The notes beneath the pieces are model-generated. The model was not told the origin of the DNA. It did not search any database and was given only the letters and a program-made list of their open reading frames with translations. A stretch of DNA of 5,929 nt, from positions 1 to 5,929 of the forward strand of contig JALUZN010000441.1 in NCBI GenBank assembly GCA_027011835.1, in the 5' to 3' direction. This document shows positions 1-4,241 of this stretch, piece after piece. How positions within the stretch are numbered: position 1 is the stretch's first letter; every line of letters begins with the position of its first letter. Source of the DNA: Draconibacterium sp. (GTDB taxonomy: Bacteria; Bacteroidota; Bacteroidia; Bacteroidales; Prolixibacteraceae). The translations under genes and the position numbers were made by a program.

Positions 1-90
1 GTGCATGCGAGTTCCATGGGTCAAGAATTACAATTTCGACTTGTATGTTTATCTGTTTGAGTTACAGTATTTTAATTTAATTATATACTT
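1..90. other. AT-rich region upstream of araR
   Basis: This stretch precedes the regulator gene. All three forward frames reach a stop within it or just at the araR start (for example TGA at 58-60 in frame 1 and TGA at 92-94 in frame 2), so it could contain the last codons of a gene outside the window, but no recognisable protein end is visible. The last 30 bases are almost pure A/T, as expected for a Bacteroidota leader. TATGTTTA at 44-51 is one base from the TAnnTTTG -7 consensus, but no convincing TTTG lies at the right distance upstream. If AraR controls its own gene, its operator would be expected here; I could not identify a clear palindrome. Confidence 0.4.
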
Positions 91-756
91 ATGAAATTAT
101 ACAATAAATATCCGAAGCATTTTGTTGCAGTCGATTGTGTTATTTTTGGCTATCGTAACAACGAACTTTGTCTGCTTTTATATCCGCGAGGATTTGAACC
201 GGCACAAGGCAGGTGGTCGTTAATGGGCGGCTTTGTTGAAGTCGATGAGTCGGCAGACAGTGCCGCAAAACGCGTGTTGCAACAAACTACCGGTTTGAAA
301 GAGATATTTTTAAAACAAGTTGGTGTATTTTCTGAGCCCGCTCGCGACCCGGAGGCAAGGGTGATTAGTATTGCCTATTATGCGCTTATCAGAATTGAAG
401 ATCAAAACGAACTCCTGATTCGGAAGCATGGCGCGCATTGGTGGCCAATTACTGCACTCCCTAGAATGATTTTCGACCACGACCAAATTACGGAACAGGC
501 GCTTGTCGAACTTCAGCGAAAGTCGCGCTATAGTATTGTGGGAAAAGAGTTGTTGCCTGAAAAATTTACTTTGTTACAGCTACGAAAACTGTACGAGGCA
601 ATCTTTCAAAAAGAGTTCGACCCGGGAAATTTTAGAAAGAAAATCTTATCGCTTGACACATTAGAAAGGCTAAGTTTTAAAGACTATTCTGAATCGAAAA
701 AGGGGGCATTCTATTATCGGTGTAAGGAGGAAAGCGATGAATATAAAGAGAGGTAA
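91..756 (+). CDS. araR: AraR-type transcriptional regulator (Nudix domain plus winged helix, NrtR-related)
   Basis: 221-aa cytoplasmic DNA-binding regulator, most likely the L-arabinose-responsive AraR known from Bacteroides. Residues about 8-140 form a Nudix fold. The Nudix box begins at G47 and keeps E53, R61 and G68, but the catalytic REUxEE core reads R61-V-L-Q-Q-T66, so the metal-binding glutamates are missing. Hydrolase activity is therefore unlikely and the domain should act as a ligand sensor. The C-terminal part (about 147-210) is the NrtR-type winged helix, with the motifs ELLPEKFTL (153-161), LYEAIF (167-172), NFRKKILS (180-187) and KKGAFYYR (203-210). The ATG at 91 fits family N-termini, which typically start just before YPKHFVAVDC. 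The stop lies 43 to 82 nt before the ribulokinase start on the same strand, which supports the arabinose assignment and co-transcription. In the family, arabinose is known to release AraR from DNA. The alternative call, plain NrtR or another sugar regulator, is less likely given araB next door. Confidence 0.88.
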   Translation: MKLYNKYPKHFVAVDCVIFGYRNNELCLLLYPRGFEPAQGRWSLMGGFVEVDESADSAAKRVLQQTTGLKEIFLKQVGVFSEPARDPEARVISIAYYALIRIEDQNELLIRKHGAHWWPITALPRMIFDHDQITEQALVELQRKSRYSIVGKELLPEKFTLLQLRKLYEAIFQKEFDPGNFRKKILSLDTLERLSFKDYSESKKGAFYYRCKEESDEYKER

Positions 757-838
757 TTAATAAAAGTATATTGGGGACATTTAAGTTATACAAGGAAGCA
801 TGGAAAAGATGCATATTACGGACAATAAAAAAATTATA

Positions 839-2506
839 ATGAATAAAAAGTATACCATTGGAATTGATTATGGAACCGATTCGGTCAGGTCGTTAATTGT
901 TGATGTTGAAACCGGAGAAGAAGTGGCTGAAGCCGTTTACGAATACCCACAATGGAAAGAGGGAAAATACTGCGATGCAGCAAACAATCGGTTTCGCCAG
1001 CACCCAAAAGATTATATTGAAGGCTTGGAAGTTGTTGTTGCGAAAGCATTAAAACAGGTGTCGGATGAGGTAGCCGCAAATGTTGTGGGTATTTCGGTTG
1101 ATACAACAGGTTCAACAATTGTTGCTGTCGACGAGAAAGGAACTCCGCTTTCGCTAACTCCGGGGTTCGAAGAAAATCCGAATGCAATGTTTGTGCTTTG
1201 GAAAGATCATACAGCTGAAAAAGAGGCCGAAGAAATTAACCGGCTTTCGCGAAAGTGGGATATTGATTTCACTAAATTTGAGGGCGGAATCTATTCTTCG
1301 GAATGGTTTTGGGCAAAACTTTTACATGTTATTCGCGAAGATGCCGGCGTTTATAGAGCTGCCTACTCGTGGGTAGAACATTGCGATTGGATTCCGGCAG
1401 TTTTAACCGGAAATACAAATCCGAAAACATTGAAACGCAGTCGTTGTGCAGCAGGACACAAAGCAATGTGGCATGAAGCATTTGGCGGACTTCCATCTGA
1501 AGAGTTTCTTACCGAACTCGACCCGCTATTGTCGGGATTAAAAGATCGTTTATACAAAGAGACTTTTACCTGCGATATTTCTGCCGGAAAATTATCGGAA
1601 GAGTGGGCAAAAAAACTAGGGCTTTCAACAAATGTTATTGTTGGTGTTGGCGCTTTCGATGCGCATCTGGGGGCTGTGGGGGCAGAGATTGAACCTTACT
1701 ACGTTTCGAAAGTGATGGGAACATCGACCTGCGATATGTTGATTGCACCCATGGACGAAGTTGGAGATAAACTCGTAAATGGAATTTGCGGACAGGTAGA
1801 TGGTTCAATTGTTCCTGGAATGTTAGGGCTCGAAGCAGGACAGTCGGCTTTTGGCGATATTTATGCATGGTTTAAAAAAGTGGTTGAGTGGCCACTGAAA
1901 AATATTCTTTCCAAATCGGAATTAATTGATGAGGAAACCAAACAAAAACTAATTGCCGAAACATCGGATAAAATTATTGCGGGGTTGAGCGATGCAGCAG
2001 CCAAAATACCAATTGCCGAAAGTGGAATTGTTGCGCTCGACTGGATGAATGGCCGTCGTACGCCCGATGCAAATTTCTCGTTAAAAGGTGCAATTACCGG
2101 ATTAAATTTAGGTTCCGATGCACCCCGTATTTTTCGCGCGTTGGTTGAAGCTACGGCCTTTGGCTCGAAAGCAATTAACGACCGGTTTATTTCGGAAGGC
2201 GTTCGTATCGACGGAATAATTGCGTTGGGAGGCGTGGCTAAAAAGTCGCCGTTTGTAATGCAAATTATTACCGATATTTTAGATATGCCCATTAAAGTTG
2301 CACGCTCGGAACAGGCGTGTGCACTGGGTTCGGCAATGTCGGCTGCGGTGGCAGCCGGAGTCTATCCAACGTTGGCAGAGGCACAGCAACATATGGGCGG
2401 TGGTATTGAAACCGAGTATTATCCGATTGCCGAGAATGTTGAGAAATATAAAACCTTGTACGAAAAATATAAAAAGCTTGGTAATTTTATTGAGTTCGAT
2501 TATTAA
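839..2506 (+). CDS. araB: L-ribulokinase AraB
   Basis: FGGY-family sugar kinase that phosphorylates L-ribulose with ATP to L-ribulose 5-phosphate, the second step of cytoplasmic L-arabinose catabolism. Numbered from the ATG at 839 (555 aa, the usual AraB length), the visible motifs are the N-terminal ATPase phosphate-1 loop GIDYGTDSVR (8-17), DTTGST (88-93), WKDHT (121-125), the phosphate-2 motif GTSTCD (294-299), the substrate-region motif GLEAGQSAFGD (330-340), DWMNGRR (401-407) and the C-terminal adenosine motif ALGGVAKKSP (462-471). These match E. coli AraB almost block for block, so the identification is firm. The reading frame also offers ATGs at 800 and 809, adding 13 or 10 residues (MEKMHITDNKKII) that match nothing in the family. 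I prefer 839 because it puts the kinase domain at the usual distance from the start. The gene follows araR on the same strand and probably shares its transcript. No araA or araD follows; the next genes are on the opposite strand. Confidence 0.96.
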   Translation: MNKKYTIGIDYGTDSVRSLIVDVETGEEVAEAVYEYPQWKEGKYCDAANNRFRQHPKDYIEGLEVVVAKALKQVSDEVAANVVGISVDTTGSTIVAVDEKGTPLSLTPGFEENPNAMFVLWKDHTAEKEAEEINRLSRKWDIDFTKFEGGIYSSEWFWAKLLHVIREDAGVYRAAYSWVEHCDWIPAVLTGNTNPKTLKRSRCAAGHKAMWHEAFGGLPSEEFLTELDPLLSGLKDRLYKETFTCDISAGKLSEEWAKKLGLSTNVIVGVGAFDAHLGAVGAEIEPYYVSKVMGTSTCDMLIAPMDEVGDKLVNGICGQVDGSIVPGMLGLEAGQSAFGDIYAWFKKVVEWPLKNILSKSELIDEETKQKLIAETSDKIIAGLSDAAAKIPIAESGIVALDWMNGRRTPDANFSLKGAITGLNLGSDAPRIFRALVEATAFGSKAINDRFISEGVRIDGIIALGGVAKKSPFVMQIITDILDMPIKVARSEQACALGSAMSAAVAAGVYPTLAEAQQHMGGGIETEYYPIAENVEKYKTLYEKYKKLGNFIEFDY

Positions 2507-2537
2507 CCTGAACAACTCCTTAGTTTAATAGTTCGTA

Positions 2538-2580
2538 ATTCCGAAGAGATTTCTACGATGCCTATGGAATGTTTTTATCT
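2538..2580 (+). terminator. Possible weak terminator downstream of araB
   Basis: ATTCC (2538-2542) pairs with GGAAT (2566-2570) around a 23-nt loop and is followed by GTTTTTATCTTGT on the plus strand. It starts 32 nt after the araB stop, the right place for a terminator. The stem is only 5 bp and the loop is long, so the call rests mainly on position and the T-rich tail. Confidence 0.25.
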
Positions 2581-2590
2581 TGTATCTGAA

Positions 2591-2606
2591 AATCGAGCAA
2601 TCGATT
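2591..2606 (-). terminator. Short perfect hairpin with a GCAA loop, possible terminator of the minus-strand operon
   Basis: AATCGA (2591-2596), GCAA (2597-2600) and TCGATT (2601-2606) form a perfect 6-bp stem with a 4-nt loop; the loop is a GNRA tetraloop when read on the plus strand. It lies 17 nt past the stop of the 241-aa gene. Read on the minus strand, the stem runs into a short T tract (TCGATTTTC). The T tract is weak and the stem is A/T-rich, so termination is plausible but unproven. It could also work in both directions. Confidence 0.35.
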
Positions 2607-2623
2607 ATAGGTTAAAAATTGAC

Positions 2624-3349
2624 TTAAAATTTATTGTTAAGAAAAGATTTTTCCAATTCACTCTTTTTAAAAATAAAAGAGAAAAGAATTAGTGCGAAAA
2701 ACGATATAAATATCAAGTCTGTAAAGATTGATAATTCATAAGGAGAAGCATTCGAAAGAAAAATAATATAAAGAGTGGGTAGCATACAAATGGCAGCAAG
2801 TATTAAGTAGAACCATCTTTGAGTTGCCAGAACGATGGCAAATAGTAGAAATGAAAAAGCCAGTCCGCCCCATTTTATCCAGGTTACAATGTGAAGCTTT
2901 TTCAGGAGAAGAATCAGGTCTGTTTTGTTTCCGGCGGCGAGATAGTTTTTTGTTATCTCAAAAAGGGTAAGGTTTTCAATGAAATCGGAAAGAAAGATGA
3001 TTGATGCCAGTGGAATTCCAATGAGTAACCATTTTTTTTCGAATACCTTGGAACCCGTTTTATACAACATGGCAATAAACAGCGAGTAGCTAATCATAAA
3101 CCCAAAATCGAGTATATTTCCAATGTCAACACTTTTTATTTCGGCAGGCGACATTCCCCAAAATAGTGAGTTGATTTCGGAAACTGATTTTGAAAATTCG
3201 AATGCTACAATAAAACTTGAAAAACCGTTAGCTCCTTTGGCAGGGAAATAGAAGCCCATTAAGAGCAGAAAAAGTAACATAAATAAGGCGAGCAGAGCCG
3301 ATGCCTTTGCAAACGGATGTAATTTGAAATAGCTCTTTAATCGTATCAT
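2624..3349 (-). CDS. Uncharacterised six-segment integral membrane protein
   Basis: 241-aa protein that I do not recognise. About six hydrophobic segments can be seen, near residues 16-35, 79-96, 107-121, 160-176, 179-198 and 206-227. The first is preceded by a basic N-terminus (R3, K5, K9, K15), and the C-terminus is basic and hydrophilic (from K228). A loop of about 40 residues (37-78) between the first two segments contains FWGMSP (63-68) and is probably periplasmic, by the positive-inside rule. Polar residues within or at the edge of membrane segments include D81, S121-D122, E125-N126 and K159-W160, which might mark a functional core. There is no signal-cleavage site, ATPase motif or known transporter signature. 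The start is only 17 nt after the stop of the 224-aa membrane protein upstream, so the two are almost certainly co-transcribed. Function unknown; the pairing suggests related roles in the inner membrane. Confidence 0.75.
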   Translation of the reverse strand: MIRLKSYFKLHPFAKASALLALFMLLFLLLMGFYFPAKGANGFSSFIVAFEFSKSVSEINSLFWGMSPAEIKSVDIGNILDFGFMISYSLFIAMLYKTGSKVFEKKWLLIGIPLASIIFLSDFIENLTLFEITKNYLAAGNKTDLILLLKKLHIVTWIKWGGLAFSFLLFAIVLATQRWFYLILAAICMLPTLYIIFLSNASPYELSIFTDLIFISFFALILFSFIFKKSELEKSFLNNKF

Positions 3350-3366
3350 TTTTTTTGGTTTTTGGG

Positions 3367-4041
3367 TTATTTGTTTTTTACCGACATCTCTATTTTTGTG
3401 GCACCAATATAGAAAAATGTAGCTGCAATTGCCATGAAAACATGACTGATTGAAAGGTAGTTAAACCATTGATGAGGCGATATTTTGTTCATAAAAAACA
3501 GTGCAGCGAGTGCTGCAAATCCCACTCCGGTAAGCAATAAGCGGCTGGCTTTGTTTCTTGTTTTCCAAAACAGAAACCCTTCGAGCGAAAGCACAACAAA
3601 CATTAGTCCGTAACCCGAATGAAATTCGACAAAAAAGAAATTAAGCGTTACAATAGTGAGCGTTAAAAAGGTAAGGAATTCGAGAATATTAACAACACGA
3701 AATACTTTTATTATCGATTCCGATAGCCATATTCTGTTGTGTTCAATGGCGGCACGTTCAACAAACATAATCGAAATCATACTCATAATCCAACCGGGAA
3801 GTTTCCAGAAAAAAGAGAAATTGTATAAAAAAGCATGCCCGATTAAACCGCCCAAAAGAGTGGCAATTCCCATGTTTAAAAAGTAAATTTTAAAATAGAT
3901 AAACACTTTTTCCTTTTTACCCGACTTTTGTAACCGGTAAAAAAAATAGAGACACAGTGCCGAAACAATTAAGTCGGTTAGTGTTACCACCGGCGCATCA
4001 ATTCTTATTCCTGCAAAATAAATAGTATTAATTTCGTTCAT
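3367..4041 (-). CDS. Seven-segment membrane protein, possibly CREST/DUF6962-like
   Basis: 224-aa integral membrane protein, first gene of a two-gene minus-strand operon. Hydrophobic segments lie near residues 17-37, 51-73, 81-99, 115-138, 144-160, 166-184 and 197-214, giving about seven passes. Polar residues that look positioned are D23 in segment 1, GG(L)IGH (64-69) in segment 2, E95-R96 after segment 3, H141 in HSGYG, and the last-segment motif HQWFNYLSISHVFM (190-203) ending in FYIGA. The pattern of His/Asp in early segments plus closely spaced His at the final segment recalls the CREST superfamily of membrane hydrolases/receptors and the DUF6962-type proteins of Bacteroidota, which carry a similar HNDxxH final motif. 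Here the His-Asn-Asp is replaced by F-N-Y, so catalytic activity cannot be assumed. The family link is inference from memory. The ATG at 4041 is the first in frame and is followed by a plausible N-terminal outside tail. Confidence 0.75.
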   Translation of the reverse strand: MNEINTIYFAGIRIDAPVVTLTDLIVSALCLYFFYRLQKSGKKEKVFIYFKIYFLNMGIATLLGGLIGHAFLYNFSFFWKLPGWIMSMISIMFVERAAIEHNRIWLSESIIKVFRVVNILEFLTFLTLTIVTLNFFFVEFHSGYGLMFVVLSLEGFLFWKTRNKASRLLLTGVGFAALAALFFMNKISPHQWFNYLSISHVFMAIAATFFYIGATKIEMSVKNK

Positions 4042-4097
4042 TGGTCAAGTTTGAAAGTGCTTGTCGCATCAACAATTTAAGTGAATGAAGATACTGA

Positions 4098-4119
4098 ATA
4101 TTTGTTACCAATCAAATAT
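4098..4119. repeat. Perfect 7-bp inverted repeat, candidate operator
   Basis: ATATTTG (4098-4104) and CAAATAT (4113-4119) form a perfect inverted repeat around an 8-nt spacer, TTACCAAT. The right arm overlaps the putative minus-strand -7 element, so a bound dimeric regulator would block that promoter. The arms are A/T-rich and the repeat could be chance. No regulator gene for it is visible in the window. Confidence 0.35.
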
Positions 4120-4120
4120 A
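4113..4120 (-). promoter_or_regulatory. Putative -7 element (TATATTTG) for the membrane-protein operon
   Basis: On the minus strand these bases read TATATTTG, an exact match to the Bacteroidota -7 consensus TAnnTTTG. It lies 72 nt upstream of the ATG at 4041, giving a leader of roughly 60-65 nt. No TTTG is seen at the usual -33 distance (CAAA on the plus strand near 4140), so the promoter would be incomplete or regulator-dependent. Confidence 0.35.
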
Positions 4121-4170
4121 CTCAATTCAGAGAGCTATTCGATGCTGTTTTTTTATTCAAAAATATACCA

Positions 4171-4203
4171 TTTGCAATCATCTTTTTTTAATTGATAAAT
4201 TGT
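4171..4203 (+). promoter_or_regulatory. Putative promoter for the propeller-protein gene
   Basis: TTTG at 4171-4174 is followed after 21 nt by TAAATTGT (4196-4203), which fits TAnnTT but not the last two bases of the Bacteroidota TAnnTTTG consensus. Transcription would begin near 4210 and leave a leader of about 30 nt, A-rich just before the ATG, as is usual in this phylum where Shine-Dalgarno pairing matters little. Confidence 0.3.
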
Positions 4204-4214
4204 TAGATTGCAAA
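4171..4214. repeat. Perfect 9-bp inverted repeat with 26-nt spacer
   Basis: TTTGCAATC (4171-4179) and GATTGCAAA (4206-4214) are exact reverse complements, with starts 35 nt apart. The left arm begins with the putative -33 TTTG and the right arm lies at the expected transcription start, so the arms would flank the -7 element. This could be a pair of operator half-sites for a looping or multimeric regulator. If transcription started further upstream it could instead be a hairpin in the leader. Confidence 0.4.
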
Positions 4215-4241
4215 ACAAATAAAATTCAAAACAGATAAAAT

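Larger units (their letters stand above)
2507..2623. other. Convergent intergenic region between araB and the minus-strand operon
   Basis: This 117-nt gap separates the ends of araB (+) and the 241-aa membrane protein (-). It has no open frame of note. It contains two small inverted repeats, at 2538-2570 and 2591-2606, listed separately as possible terminators. The segment around 2541-2560 (CCGAAGAGATTTCTACGATG) resembles the GAAGAGATTTCT-type intergenic repeats I recall from Bacteroidota genomes, but only one copy is present here, so this is a suggestion only. Confidence 0.45.
4042..4241. promoter_or_regulatory. Divergent intergenic promoter region
   Basis: This 200-nt A/T-rich region separates the minus-strand membrane operon from the plus-strand propeller gene and must hold the start signals of both, unless a longer transcript exists. 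No coding frame is evident. It contains a perfect TAnnTTTG element facing the minus operon, a TTTG/TAnnTT pair facing the plus gene, and two inverted repeats, each listed separately. Confidence 0.6.

Noticed and set aside
1..60. Possible C-terminal end of an upstream gene (frame 1, stop at 58-60)
   Set aside because: Fewer than 20 codons with no recognisable sequence; cannot be distinguished from non-coding DNA.
885..2515. Several open frames of 60-140 codons on the minus strand and in other frames across araB
   Set aside because: They lie wholly or almost wholly within a firmly identified ribulokinase gene and have no recognisable motifs; they are antisense or frame shadows of its codon usage.
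3656..3886. 76-codon plus-strand open frame inside the 224-aa membrane protein gene
   Set aside because: It is antisense to a convincing membrane-protein frame and shows no independent support.
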